Shown here: positions 23,326 through 30,907 of the stretch, in pieces | How positions within the stretch are numbered: the first letter of the stretch is position 1 | Layout of the letters: every line of letters begins with the position of its first letter | Assembly: GCA_017521295.1 (NCBI GenBank) | Contig: JAFXDF010000041.1 | Span: 1 to 37,698 of the forward strand | Direction of reading: 5' to 3' | DNA length: 37,698 bases | Origin: Clostridia bacterium | GTDB lineage: Bacteria; Bacillota; Clostridia; Oscillospirales; Butyricicoccaceae | Program-made: the position numbers and the translations under genes | Notes under the pieces: model-generated | The model's input: only the letters and a program-made list of their open reading frames with translations | Database searches by the model: none | What the model was told of the DNA's origin: nothing

Positions 23326-24045
23326 ATGCTCAACGGAAAACCCCTGATTTGTGTCTCCTCTGACATCCGCCGTTACGACGCCGACAACCGTCGGATGATC
23401 CACGAGCTCCACGATACCTACTCCAACGCCGTGTTCAACGCCGGCGGCATCCCCATGGCCACCTGCGGCGTCTGTGCCGAGGACATGGCCGACCTGTGCG
23501 ACGGCCTGCTGCTCACCGGCGGCGCCGATATGGACACCGAGCTGTACGGCGAGACTCCCCTCAACGACTCCGTCAAGCCCCTGCCCGAGCGCACCGCCTT
23601 TGAAAAGCCCCTGTTCGAGGCCTTCCTCAAGCGGGGCAAGCCCATTCTGGGCATCTGCCGGGGCAGCCAGCTGATCAACGTCTGCATGGGCGGCAACCTG
23701 TACCAGGATCTGCTGGAGCAGAAGGGCTGGGTCCACATGAACGGCCAGATCCGCCACGATATCTACACCGAAGAGGGCTCCATCCTGTACAAGCTCTTCG
23801 GCAAGCAGTTCAAGTCCAACTCCACCCACCACCAGGCCGTCAAGGATCTGGCCCCCGGCTTCCACGTCACCGCCCGGTCCATCGAGGGCATCATCGAGGC
23901 CTATGAGCACGATACCCTGCCCATCTACGCCACCCAGTTCCACCCCGAGCGCCTCACCGGCATCCTGTGGGACGACCGCACCCCCGACTACAAGCCCTGG
24001 TTCGAGTACTTTGTCAACCTGGTGAAGGAACACGCCGAGAAGTAA
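23326..24045 (+). CDS. Gamma-glutamyl-gamma-aminobutyrate hydrolase family protein (peptidase C26)
   Basis: A 239-residue class I glutamine-amidotransferase-like hydrolase. It has LLLTGGADMDTELYGE, the nucleophile elbow GICRGSQLINV (Cys in GxCxG), VNSTHHQ-like SNSTHHQAVKD, and QFHPERL with the catalytic His and Glu. Members cleave gamma-glutamyl bonds, such as in gamma-Glu-GABA of putrescine breakdown or in folate polyglutamates. No polyamine genes are nearby, so the substrate stays open. It may be co-transcribed with the MazG-like gene that follows. Confidence 0.9.
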   Translation: MLNGKPLICVSSDIRRYDADNRRMIHELHDTYSNAVFNAGGIPMATCGVCAEDMADLCDGLLLTGGADMDTELYGETPLNDSVKPLPERTAFEKPLFEAFLKRGKPILGICRGSQLINVCMGGNLYQDLLEQKGWVHMNGQIRHDIYTEEGSILYKLFGKQFKSNSTHHQAVKDLAPGFHVTARSIEGIIEAYEHDTLPIYATQFHPERLTGILWDDRTPDYKPWFEYFVNLVKEHAEK

Positions 24046-24054
24046 TGGAAAATA

Positions 24055-24087
24055 GAACGGGCACAGCGTTTTTCGTTGTGCCTGTTC
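24055..24087 (+). other. Stable hairpin between the C26 amidase and MazG-like genes
   Basis: A 14-bp stem, GAACGGGCACAGCG paired with CGTTGTGCCTGTTC including two G-T pairs, closed by a TTTTT loop. It starts ten bases after the amidase stop and ends just ahead of the next ribosome site. There is no T tail on the plus strand, so it may stabilise or process the mRNA rather than terminate it. Confidence 0.6.
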
Positions 24088-24110
24088 TCATACCATTTGT
24101 GGAGGAAACT

Positions 24111-24416
24111 ATGGAATTAAGTACCGCACAAAAGGCCGTGTATCAGAATAAGGTGGACAAAGGCTTTAATGTAACCGACGTCAATGTGGAATTCTGTTTG
24201 TTGTACGGTGAAGTTGCAGAAGCCTATGAAGCGTGGAAAAGGAAGCAAGACACGGTTGGCGAAGAATTGGCCGATATAGCAATTTATCTGCTTGGATTAT
24301 CTGAAATATTAGGTGTTGATCTGGCTTCGGAAATCGAAAAAAAGATGAAGATCAATCAAGAGCGCGAATATCAAGTGATTGACGGTGTTTTACACCGCGT
24401 TGATGCCTCCCTCTGA
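24111..24416 (+). CDS. MazG-like nucleotide pyrophosphohydrolase
   Basis: A 101-residue protein beginning at the ATG after GGAGG. The core fits the all-alpha NTP pyrophosphohydrolase fold of the MazG/dUTPase superfamily: NVEFCLLYGEVAEAYEAWKR supplies an ExxE-like pair, and VGEELADIAIYLLGLSEILG supplies the EExxD metal-binding motif. Such enzymes hydrolyse non-canonical or excess NTPs. The gene is noticeably AT-richer and uses A/T third positions far more than the genes around it, suggesting recent acquisition. It ends at a bidirectional terminator shared with the ABC-F gene. Confidence 0.85.
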   Translation: MELSTAQKAVYQNKVDKGFNVTDVNVEFCLLYGEVAEAYEAWKRKQDTVGEELADIAIYLLGLSEILGVDLASEIEKKMKINQEREYQVIDGVLHRVDASL

Positions 24417-24431
24417 CGAGGGCACCAAAAG

Positions 24432-24464
24432 AAAACCGACCTGCGGGCAATGCAGGTCGGTTTT
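24432..24464. terminator. Bidirectional terminator between the MazG-like and ABC-F genes
   Basis: A perfect 13-bp stem AAAACCGACCTGC / GCAGGTCGGTTTT with a seven-base loop. The A4 and T4 arms give a T run in either direction, suiting the convergent gene pair. Confidence 0.9.
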
Positions 24465-24472
24465 GTCGTCTT

Positions 24473-26080
24473 TTACAGCTTTTCGCCGCGGGCTCTGCGG
24501 TTCTCGATGAACTCGTCGTAGGTGCCGCGGAAGTCGGTGACGCCGTTTTCCTCCAGGCGGATGATGCGGTTGGCGATGGTCTGGATGAACTCGTGGTCGT
24601 GGGAGGTGAAGATGACCACGCCCTTGAAGTCCCGCAGGCCGTCGTTGAGGGCGGTGATGGACTCCAGATCCAGATGGTTGGTGGGCTGATCCAGCACCAG
24701 CACGTTGGAGCCGAACAGCATCATACGGGACAGCATACAGCGCACCCGCTCGCCGCCCGACAGCACCTTGGCGGGCTTGAACACCTCGTCGCCCGAGAAC
24801 AGCATCCGGCCCAGAAAGCCCCGGAGGAAGGTCTCGGTGTCCTCGGTGGGGGAGTACTGGCGCAGCCACTCGATGAGGTTCAGGTCGATGTCGTCAAAGA
24901 AGGCGCCGTTGTCCTTGGGGAAATAGCTCATGGAGGTGGTGCCGCCCCACTTGAAGGTGCCCTCGTAATCCTCGTCCTCGCCGGCGATGATCTTGAACAG
25001 GGCGGTGACGGCCAGCTCGTTCTCCGCCAGGAAGGCCACCTTGTCGGTGCGCTCCAGCCGGAGATCGCCGAACTTAAACAGCTGCTCGCCGTTTTCGGTC
25101 TTGGACAGACCGTGGAACTCCAAAATCTCCTTGCCGCACTCCCGGTCGGGGTTAAAGCCCACGAAGGGGTACCGGCGGGAGGAGGCAGGCAGCTCCTCCA
25201 CCGTCAGCTTGTCCAGCAGCTTTTTACGGGAGGTTGCCTGACGGGACTTGGACTTGTTGGCAGAGAACCGGGCGATGAAGTTCTGCAGATCGGCGATCTT
25301 CTCTTCCACCCGCTTGTTCTGCTGCTTGATGAGCTTCTGGATCAGCTGAGAACTTTCGTACCAGAACTCGTAGTTACCCACGTACATCTTGATCTGGCCG
25401 AAGTCGATGTCCACGATGTGGGTACAGACGTTGTTGAGGAAGTGACGGTCGTGGCTGACCACCAGCACGGTGCCGGGGTACTCGATGATGAACTCCTCCA
25501 GCCACTCGATGGCCTCCAGGTCCAGCTGGTTGGTGGGCTCGTCCAGCAGGATGATGTCGGGGTTGCCGAAGAGGGCCTGTGCCAGCAGCACCTTCACCTT
25601 TTCGCTGTCGGTGATGGCGTCCATCTGCATGTACAGGATGCTCTCGTCCAGACCCAGACCCTGGATCAGGCGGGAAGCGTCGGATTCGCTCTCCCAGCCG
25701 CCCATCTCGGCGTACTCGCCCTCCAGCTCGGCGGCCCGGATGCCGTCCTCGTCGGTGAAATCCTCCTTGGCGTAGAGGGCGTCCTTTTCCTTCCACACCT
25801 CGTACAGGCGCTTGTTGCCCATGATGACGGTGTCCAGAACGGAGTACTCGTCAAAGGCGAAGTGGTCCTGCTTGAGCACCGACATGCGCATGTTTTTGGC
25901 CATGGAAATGGTGCCGGTAGAGGGTTCCAGCTGGCCCTCCAGAATCCGCAGGAAGGTGGATTTGCCGGCGCCGTTGGCACCGATGATGCCGTAGCAGTTG
26001 CCGGGGGTGAACTTCAGATCCACGTGTTTGAACAGGGTCTGCTTGTCAAAGGTCATGCTCAGATCGGAAACGATGATCAT
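24473..26080 (-). CDS. ABC-F ATPase of the YkpA type, with one degenerate ATP site
   Basis: A soluble 535-residue protein with two ABC ATPase domains and no membrane part, the layout of ABC-F ribosome-associated factors. I chose the ATG at 26080, preceded by GGAGGCC. Domain 1 has Walker A GANGAGKST (34-42), Walker B LLDEPTNQLD (about 178-187), but a poor signature ITDSEK (156-161). Domain 2 has the good signature LSGGE (440-444), but its Walker A is LAENELAVTA (351-360, no Lys) and its Walker B reads VLDQPTN, with Gln465 for the catalytic Glu. A linker with Arg/Lys-rich NKSKSRQATSRKK joins them. Related Bacillus YkpA shares part of this asymmetry. The exact role is unknown. Confidence 0.92.
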   Translation of the reverse strand: MIIVSDLSMTFDKQTLFKHVDLKFTPGNCYGIIGANGAGKSTFLRILEGQLEPSTGTISMAKNMRMSVLKQDHFAFDEYSVLDTVIMGNKRLYEVWKEKDALYAKEDFTDEDGIRAAELEGEYAEMGGWESESDASRLIQGLGLDESILYMQMDAITDSEKVKVLLAQALFGNPDIILLDEPTNQLDLEAIEWLEEFIIEYPGTVLVVSHDRHFLNNVCTHIVDIDFGQIKMYVGNYEFWYESSQLIQKLIKQQNKRVEEKIADLQNFIARFSANKSKSRQATSRKKLLDKLTVEELPASSRRYPFVGFNPDRECGKEILEFHGLSKTENGEQLFKFGDLRLERTDKVAFLAENELAVTALFKIIAGEDEDYEGTFKWGGTTSMSYFPKDNGAFFDDIDLNLIEWLRQYSPTEDTETFLRGFLGRMLFSGDEVFKPAKVLSGGERVRCMLSRMMLFGSNVLVLDQPTNHLDLESITALNDGLRDFKGVVIFTSHDHEFIQTIANRIIRLEENGVTDFRGTYDEFIENRRARGEKL

Positions 26081-26128
26081 GGTTTGGCCTCCATTTATTT
26101 TAAAATTTATTTTTGCACATACACTTTC

Positions 26129-26157
26129 ATTATATCGGACGAGGAAATTGGCGTCAA
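26129..26157 (-). promoter_or_regulatory. Promoter of the ABC-F gene
   Basis: On the minus strand TTGACG, 17 bases, TATAAT. The leader of about 40 bases is very AT-rich. Confidence 0.85.
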
Positions 26158-26177
26158 GGGCGCCGGACAAAAAAGCT

Positions 26178-26247
26178 GTCATCCTGAGCGCAGCGAAGGA
26201 TCTCCCCTTGAGGAAGGAGATTCTTCGGCCGATGGCCTCAGAATGAC
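26178..26247. repeat. Family A repeat, type 2
   Basis: Left arm GTCATCCTGAGCGCAGCGAA, then GGATCTCC and GGAGATTCTTCGGCC arms, and right end CCTCAGAATGAC. The flanking GCT/AGC extends the pairing by three bases. It lies between queT and the ABC-F promoter. Confidence 0.88.
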
Positions 26248-26263
26248 AGCGAAATTCAATGTT

Positions 26264-26752
26264 TTATTGGAACAATGCGCCCTTGTGCTTATCCAGCACC
26301 GACCAGAGGATCCGGCCCAGCACGCCGCAGGACAGCACCTCGCCCAGACCCACCGTCAGCATGAACAGGGGCACGCCCCCGGGCAGACCGTAGGCATAGG
26401 CCAGCACAAAGGGTACGATGAGGGTGTTGGCCACGATGGGGGGCAGCAGCGCCGTCAGGGGCCGATTCCGCAGGGCCCGGGTGCCCACGGCTCCCAAAAA
26501 GGTGGCCAGCGTGCCGAAAAGCACATCCCAGAAGAGGTTGCCGCACAGGATGTTGGCCAGCAGGCAGCCCACCGTCAGGCCGGGAACGGCGGCGGGAAGG
26601 AAGACCGGCAGGATGCACAGGGCCTCGCTGAGCCGCAGCTGGATCTGTCCGGAGTCCAGGCCCATGGCCTTGGACACCAGGGTCAGCACCACGTACAGGG
26701 CGGCGATGACGCCACTCTGGGTCAAAAAGGCGGTTTTGTTGTGTTTTTTCAT
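26264..26752 (-). CDS. queT: QueT family queuosine-precursor transporter (ECF S component)
   Basis: A 162-residue membrane protein with about five or six hydrophobic helices. It opens QSGVIAALYVVLTLV and continues with QIQLRLSEALCILPVF, the QueT signature (RxSEAL), then VGCLLANILCG and FGTLATFLGAVGTRAL. QueT is the substrate-binding subunit of an energy-coupling-factor transporter for queuosine precursors such as preQ1; it works with shared ECF ATPases and the T component, which are not in this window. The leader carries a preQ1-I riboswitch whose tail contains the ribosome site AAGGAG, which firmly supports the substrate. Confidence 0.94.
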   Translation of the reverse strand: MKKHNKTAFLTQSGVIAALYVVLTLVSKAMGLDSGQIQLRLSEALCILPVFLPAAVPGLTVGCLLANILCGNLFWDVLFGTLATFLGAVGTRALRNRPLTALLPPIVANTLIVPFVLAYAYGLPGGVPLFMLTVGLGEVLSCGVLGRILWSVLDKHKGALFQ

Positions 26753-26757
26753 AAGCG

Positions 26758-26799
26758 CTCCTTAGTTTTGTTTAGGGTGAGGATGGTTCCGAACTCACC
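26758..26799 (-). promoter_or_regulatory. preQ1-I riboswitch in the queT leader
   Basis: Read on the minus strand: stem P1 GGTGAG / CTCACC (26799-26794 with 26781-26776) encloses the 12-base loop TTCGGAACCATC. It is followed by the A-rich tail CCTAAACAAAACTAAGGAG. The tail matches the class I preQ1 pattern (A-rich linker ending ACTAAGG), and its AAGGAG is the queT ribosome site, seven bases before the ATG. Binding of preQ1 should pull the tail into a pseudoknot and hide the site, shutting off translation. Location before queT supports the call. Confidence 0.85.
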
Positions 26800-26844
26800 G
26801 GCGGGGAATTGGCAGCCCCCCGTTCCCGGGCGAAATGGATTTTT

Positions 26845-26873
26845 ATTATAGCATCCCGGAGTGCTGTGGTCAA
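26845..26873 (-). promoter_or_regulatory. Promoter of queT
   Basis: On the minus strand TTGACC, 17 bases, perfect TATAAT. Transcription would begin near 26838, giving a leader of about 85 bases that includes the whole riboswitch. Confidence 0.87.
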
Positions 26874-26889
26874 GGGGATGCCGGGGAGT

Positions 26890-27081
26890 TTCGCGCCTGC
26901 GGGCGCGGACGGAGGGCTTCCCTTTCGGCAAGAACTCCCATCCCCGGGGGTTTGGCGGAGCGCCCAGGGGGCCGCAGCCTCCTGAGTAGCGGTCGGGGGG
27001 CGCAGGGGGACCGGTCCCCCGCAAGGTTTTCTTTGGTACCGTCAACGGCACCTTTCTTTTTCAAAAGAAAGGTGGGGTTGA
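26890..27081 (+). repeat. Family B modular repeat, copy 5 (shortened)
   Basis: Starts with CGCGCC-TGCG-GGCGCG and lacks the GTGACTTTCC hairpin. It resumes inside module 3b (GGAGGGCTTCCCTTTCGGCA), then the core GGGGGTTTGGCGGAGCGCCC, module 5b with GGGGGACCGGTCCCCC, and the usual CACCTTTCTT/AAGAAAGGTG end. It lies between the divergent queT and lipid-kinase-like promoters. Confidence 0.83.
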
Positions 27082-27114
27082 GAGCGCGCCTCTCCTTCGT
27101 TCACATCCCGTCCA

Positions 27115-27143
27115 TTGCATTTTGCCTGCCCATGGGGTACAAT
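27115..27143 (+). promoter_or_regulatory. Promoter of the lipid-kinase-sirtuin-dinB operon
   Basis: TTGCAT, 17 bases, TACAAT, ending 21 bases before the start codon, so the leader is only about 15 bases and includes AAGAGGTG as ribosome site. Confidence 0.72.
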
Positions 27144-27164
27144 AAAGCCAAAGAGGTGACTGTT

Positions 27165-28103
27165 ATGGAAAATCGGCGCAAGCTGTTGTTCGTGGTCAAT
27201 CCCCACGCCGGCAAAGAGGCCATCCGCACCCAGATGGTGCGCATTCTGGACATCTTTGTGAAGTCCGGCTGGGTGCCCACCGTTTATATGAGCCAGCACA
27301 CGGGGGAGCTGCCCGCCCTGGTGCGAAAATGGGCCCCCGACTATGACCTGGTGGTGTGTTCGGGTGGCGACGGCACCCTCAACGAGACCCTCAACGGTCT
27401 CATGCCCCTGGAGCGCCGCCCCATGCTGGGCTATATCCCTGCCGGCACCACCAACGATTTCGCCACCTCCCTGGGCATCCCCAAGCAGATGGCAAAGGCC
27501 GCCCTGGCCGCCGTGGAGGGCGTTCCGGTGAGCGTGGACGTGGGAAAGTTCGGCAGCAAATATTTTGCCTATGTGGCCGCCTTCGGCGCCTTTACCGACG
27601 TGACCTATTCCACCCCCCAGCAGTATAAAAACTCCCTGGGCAAGCTGGCCTACCTCATCGAGGGCGCCCAGCGGCTGTCCTCCCTCAAGACCTACCCCAT
27701 TCGGTTGGAGTACGACGACGGCTGCACCGAAGGGGAGTTTCTGGTGGGTCTGGTGAGCAACAGCAGCTATGTGGCCGGCCTGCCGGTGGGCCGGTGGATC
27801 GACACCTCCATGAGCGACGGCCTGATGGAGGTGACCCTGGTGCGCAAGCCCGCCCATATGACCGAGCTGACCCGGGTGGCCTCCAACCTGCTGAAGGGCG
27901 AACTGGACCCGGAGGTGCTCTTCACCGTCAAGACCCGGCAGCTGCGGGTGCTTTCTCCCGAGCCCATCCCCTGGACCCTGGACGGGGAATACGGCGGCGC
28001 GCCCACCGACGTGACCATTGAAAATCTGCCCCGGGCGCTGACCCTCCACCTGCCGTTGGAGAGCCTGCACCCCAAGAAAAAGAGATCCGGAGGTGCCCTA
28101 TGA
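27165..28103 (+). CDS. Diacylglycerol kinase / YegS-like lipid kinase family protein
   Basis: A 312-residue DAGK-catalytic-domain protein beginning at the ATG at 27165. The N-terminal domain has KLLFVVNPHAGKEA, the nucleotide-binding VVCSGGDGTLNETLNGL and YIPAGTTNDFATSLGIP, which are the family's key motifs. The C-terminal beta-sandwich includes FAYVAAFGAFTDVTYSTPQQ and TLDGEYGGAP. Soluble bacterial members (DgkB, YegS) phosphorylate diacylglycerol or similar lipids at the membrane face. The stop overlaps the sirtuin start (ATGA), so this gene leads a three-gene coupled operon. Confidence 0.92.
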   Translation: MENRRKLLFVVNPHAGKEAIRTQMVRILDIFVKSGWVPTVYMSQHTGELPALVRKWAPDYDLVVCSGGDGTLNETLNGLMPLERRPMLGYIPAGTTNDFATSLGIPKQMAKAALAAVEGVPVSVDVGKFGSKYFAYVAAFGAFTDVTYSTPQQYKNSLGKLAYLIEGAQRLSSLKTYPIRLEYDDGCTEGEFLVGLVSNSSYVAGLPVGRWIDTSMSDGLMEVTLVRKPAHMTELTRVASNLLKGELDPEVLFTVKTRQLRVLSPEPIPWTLDGEYGGAPTDVTIENLPRALTLHLPLESLHPKKKRSGGAL

Positions 28104-28825
28104 CCCAACTGGAGACCCTGCAGCAGTATATCGACGAGGCAAAATCCATCGTCTTTTTCGGCGGCGCCGGCGTCAGCACCGAGTCGGGTGTGCCCGACTT
28201 CCGCAGCGTGGACGGCCTGTACCACCAGAAGTGGGATTATCCCCCCGAGACCATTTTGAGCCACACCTTTTTCGTGGGCCAGACCGGGGAGTTTTACCGG
28301 TTTTATAAGGAAAAAATGCTCTGCCTTACCGTGCAGCCCAACGCCGCCCACAAAAAGCTGGCCGAGCTGGAGGCGGCAGGCAAGCTCACCGCCGTCATCA
28401 CCCAGAACATCGACGGCCTCCACCAGGCCGCCGGCAGCAAAAACGTGCTGGAACTCCACGGCTCGGTGCACCGCAACTATTGCCGCCGCTGCCGCAAGTT
28501 CTTTGACGCCCAATACATGAAAAATGCCCTGGATATCCCCCTGTGCGACGCCTGCGGCGGGGTCATCAAGCCCGACGTGGTGCTGTATGAGGAAAGCCTG
28601 GACGGGGATACCATCGAGGCGGCCGTTTCCGCCCTGCGGCAGGCCGACCTTTTGATCATCGGCGGCACCTCCCTGGCGGTGTACCCGGCGGCCGGCCTCA
28701 TCCAGTATTTCGGCGGCCGGCGCATCGTGCTGCTCAACCGGGACGAGACCCCCTACGACGGCCGGGCCACCCTGTGCATCCGGGAGCCCATCGGCCAGGT
28801 TTTGGGGCAGATGAAGGTGCGATGA
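28100..28825 (+). CDS. cobB: NAD-dependent protein deacylase (sirtuin)
   Basis: A 241-residue Sir2 enzyme that removes acyl groups from lysines using NAD+. Motifs seen: [18 protein letters not shown] (NAD pocket), [13 protein letters not shown], catalytic His in LELHGS, a zinc ribbon with YCRRC and [15 protein letters not shown] and [13 protein letters not shown]. The absence of the Tyr/Arg pair typical of desuccinylases near the substrate pocket would suggest plain deacetylation; I did not model this. It overlaps both neighbours by ATGA. The mix of lipid kinase, sirtuin and polymerase has no obvious common pathway. Confidence 0.94.
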   Translation: MTQLETLQQYIDEAKSIVFFGGAGVSTESGVPDFRSVDGLYHQKWDYPPETILSHTFFVGQTGEFYRFYKEKMLCLTVQPNAAHKKLAELEAAGKLTAVITQNIDGLHQAAGSKNVLELHGSVHRNYCRRCRKFFDAQYMKNALDIPLCDACGGVIKPDVVLYEESLDGDTIEAAVSALRQADLLIIGGTSLAVYPAAGLIQYFGGRRIVLLNRDETPYDGRATLCIREPIGQVLGQMKVR

Positions 28826-30081
28826 GCGACCCTGTTATCCTTCACTGCGACTGCAACGGCTTTTACGCCTCGGTGGAGCAGCTCAAGCGCCCCGAGCTGA
28901 AACATGTTCCCATGGCGGTGTGCGGCGACCCGGAGAGCCGCCACGGCATCATTCTGGCCAAAAACGAGCTGGCCAAGGGCTTCGGCGTGAAAACCGCCGA
29001 GACCATCAACGACGCCAGACGCAAATGCCCCGACCTGGTGCTGGTGCCGCCCCATCATAAGGAATACGCCAAATGGAGCCGGGTGGTCAACGACATTTAC
29101 GCCCGCTACACCGAACAGGTGGAGCCCTTTGGCATCGACGAAAGCTGGCTGGATGTCACCGGCAGCGTGGGTCTTTTCGGTGACGGCAGGACCATCGCCG
29201 ACCGGCTGCGGCGGGAAGTGCGGGAAGAGACCGGCCTCACCATCTCGGTGGGGGTCAGCTTCAGCAAGATCCTGGCCAAGCTGGGCTCCGACCACAAAAA
29301 GCCCGACGCCACCACCGTCATCGGAAGAGAGGACCTGTGCTGGCTGGTGTGGCCCAAGCCGGTGAGCGCCCTGCTCTATGTGGGCACCGCCACCGAGCTG
29401 CAGCTGCGGGCCATGGGCATCCGCACCATCGGCCAGCTGGCCCTGGCCGACCCGGAGAGCCTGGAGCTGCGCCTGGGCAAGCTGGGCCGCCAGCTGTGGG
29501 AATACGCCAACGGCCTGGAGCACAGCCCGGTGGCCTCCATTTATGACAAGCGCCCGGTGAAGTCGGTGGGCAACGGCATGACCTTCCGCCGGGACCTGGT
29601 GGGGGAGGCGGACGTGCGCCTGGGGGTAGCCGCCCTGTCCGACGAGGTGGCCACCCGCCTGCGGAAAAACGGCCTGAAGTGCCGCACCGTCCAGCTGACC
29701 ATCAAGGACCCCTCTCTCCGGTCCATCACCCGGCAGACCGGCCTGGAAAAGGCCACCGACCTGGCCCAGGTGCTGACCCACACCGCCATGGAGCTGTGGC
29801 GGGCGAACTGGAGCGACCAGAAGCCCATCCGGATGCTCACCGTCACCGCCCAGAACCTGGTGTGCGGCGACGAGGGGGAGCAGCTGATGCTCTTTGACGA
29901 GGGCAACGAGCAAAAACGGAAGAAGCAGGCCGGCCTGGAGCAGGCCATGGATGCCATCCGGCAGAAATACGGCCACGGCGCCATCCATTCGGCCGGCCTT
30001 TTGGGCAACGACCTGGGCATCCGGACGGACGAACCCTCGGAGGAGGATTCCGACCCTGCGGGGTCGGGACGGCGGGTGTGA
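28822..30081 (+). CDS. dinB: DNA polymerase IV (Y family)
   Basis: A translesion DNA polymerase of 419 residues, from an ATG overlapping the sirtuin stop. The palm motif DCNGFYASVE (Asp10) and FGIDESWLDVTGS supply the catalytic acids. VGVSFSKILAKLGSDHKKPD and the little-finger domain follow. A beta-clamp-binding motif, QLMLF, is present at about residue 354, followed by a helical extension. The last ten residues (SDPAGSGRRV) are read from the start of family B repeat copy 6, whose second hairpin provides the stop. This suggests that the original C-terminus was replaced or extended when the repeat arrived. Confidence 0.94.
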   Translation: MSDPVILHCDCNGFYASVEQLKRPELKHVPMAVCGDPESRHGIILAKNELAKGFGVKTAETINDARRKCPDLVLVPPHHKEYAKWSRVVNDIYARYTEQVEPFGIDESWLDVTGSVGLFGDGRTIADRLRREVREETGLTISVGVSFSKILAKLGSDHKKPDATTVIGREDLCWLVWPKPVSALLYVGTATELQLRAMGIRTIGQLALADPESLELRLGKLGRQLWEYANGLEHSPVASIYDKRPVKSVGNGMTFRRDLVGEADVRLGVAALSDEVATRLRKNGLKCRTVQLTIKDPSLRSITRQTGLEKATDLAQVLTHTAMELWRANWSDQKPIRMLTVTAQNLVCGDEGEQLMLFDEGNEQKRKKQAGLEQAMDAIRQKYGHGAIHSAGLLGNDLGIRTDEPSEEDSDPAGSGRRV

Positions 30082-30361
30082 CTTTCCACCGCGGGAAAGT
30101 CACCAAAGTGCGCCGGGACGATTGCGAGGCGTCCCGGACTCTCCTCGCCCACTCCTTAGGGGAGAAACCCTGCGGTTTTCTCCCCTGCCGTGGTGGCGAC
30201 ACCCCTCTTTCCCCCGTCCCCCGGGGGTTTGGCGGAGCGCCCAGGGGGGCCGCAGACCCCCTGAGTAGCGGTCGGGGGGGGCAGGGGGACCGGTCCCCCG
30301 CAAAGTTTTCTTTGGTACCGTCAACGGCACCTTTCTTTTTCAAAAGAAAGGTGGGGTTGAA
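30048..30361 (+). repeat. Family B modular repeat, copy 6, overlapping the dinB 3' end
   Basis: Begins with CCGACCC-TGCG-GGGTCGG inside the dinB frame, then GTGACTTTCC...GGGAAAGTCAC, whose first TGA stops dinB. Module 3a (CGGGACG...CGTCCCG and the GAAACCC-TGCG-GTTTTC hairpin), the core GGGGGTTTGGCGGAGCGCCC, module 5b, and the common CACCTTTCTT/AAGAAAGGTG end follow. It ends 35 bases before trmL. Confidence 0.87.
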
Positions 30362-30396
30362 GAATCCCCCGTTATCAATCAAAAGAAGGTACATCT

Positions 30397-30894
30397 ATGA
30401 TCCACATCATTCTTCTGGAGCCGGAGATCCCCCAGAACACCGGCAACATCTCCCGCACCTGCGCCGTCACCGGCGCCCACCTCCACCTCATCGGCCCCAT
30501 GGGCTTTTCCATCGAGGACCGCTGGCTCAAGCGGGCCGGCCTGGACTACTGGGACCAGCTGGAGGTGTTCACCTACGACAGCTGGGCCGATTTCAAAACA
30601 AAGCACCCCCACGTCCGCCCCTGGATGGCCTCCTCCAAGGCGGCCCACAGCTTCTGCGACGTGGAATATGACCAGGCGGAGACCTGGCTGCTCTTCGGCA
30701 AGGAGACAAAGGGCCTCCCCGAGGAACTGCTGGAAAGCGACCCCGACCGCACCGTCCGCATCCCCATGCGCCCCGGCGCCCGGTGCCTCAACCTGTCCAA
30801 CGCCGTGGCGGTCACGGTGTACGAGGTGCTGCGCCAGGGCAACTTCGCCGGCCTGCAGGAAGTGGGCAAGCTGGGCGGCATTCCGTCTCCTTAA
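30397..30894 (+). CDS. trmL: tRNA (cytidine/uridine-34-2'-O)-methyltransferase TrmL
   Basis: A SPOUT-class methyltransferase that 2'-O-methylates position 34 of leucine tRNAs using S-adenosylmethionine. The 165-residue single domain has IILLEPEIPQNTGNISRTCA, LHLIGPMGFS, LDYWDQLEV, LLFGKETKGLP and the knot segment IPMRPGARCLNLSNAVAVTV, all standard TrmL features. Its length is normal. AAGAAGG precedes the ATG. It follows repeat B copy 6 and ends with a strong terminator. Confidence 0.96.
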   Translation: MIHIILLEPEIPQNTGNISRTCAVTGAHLHLIGPMGFSIEDRWLKRAGLDYWDQLEVFTYDSWADFKTKHPHVRPWMASSKAAHSFCDVEYDQAETWLLFGKETKGLPEELLESDPDRTVRIPMRPGARCLNLSNAVAVTVYEVLRQGNFAGLQEVGKLGGIPSP

Positions 30895-30907
30895 AAGAAA
30901 ATCCGTG

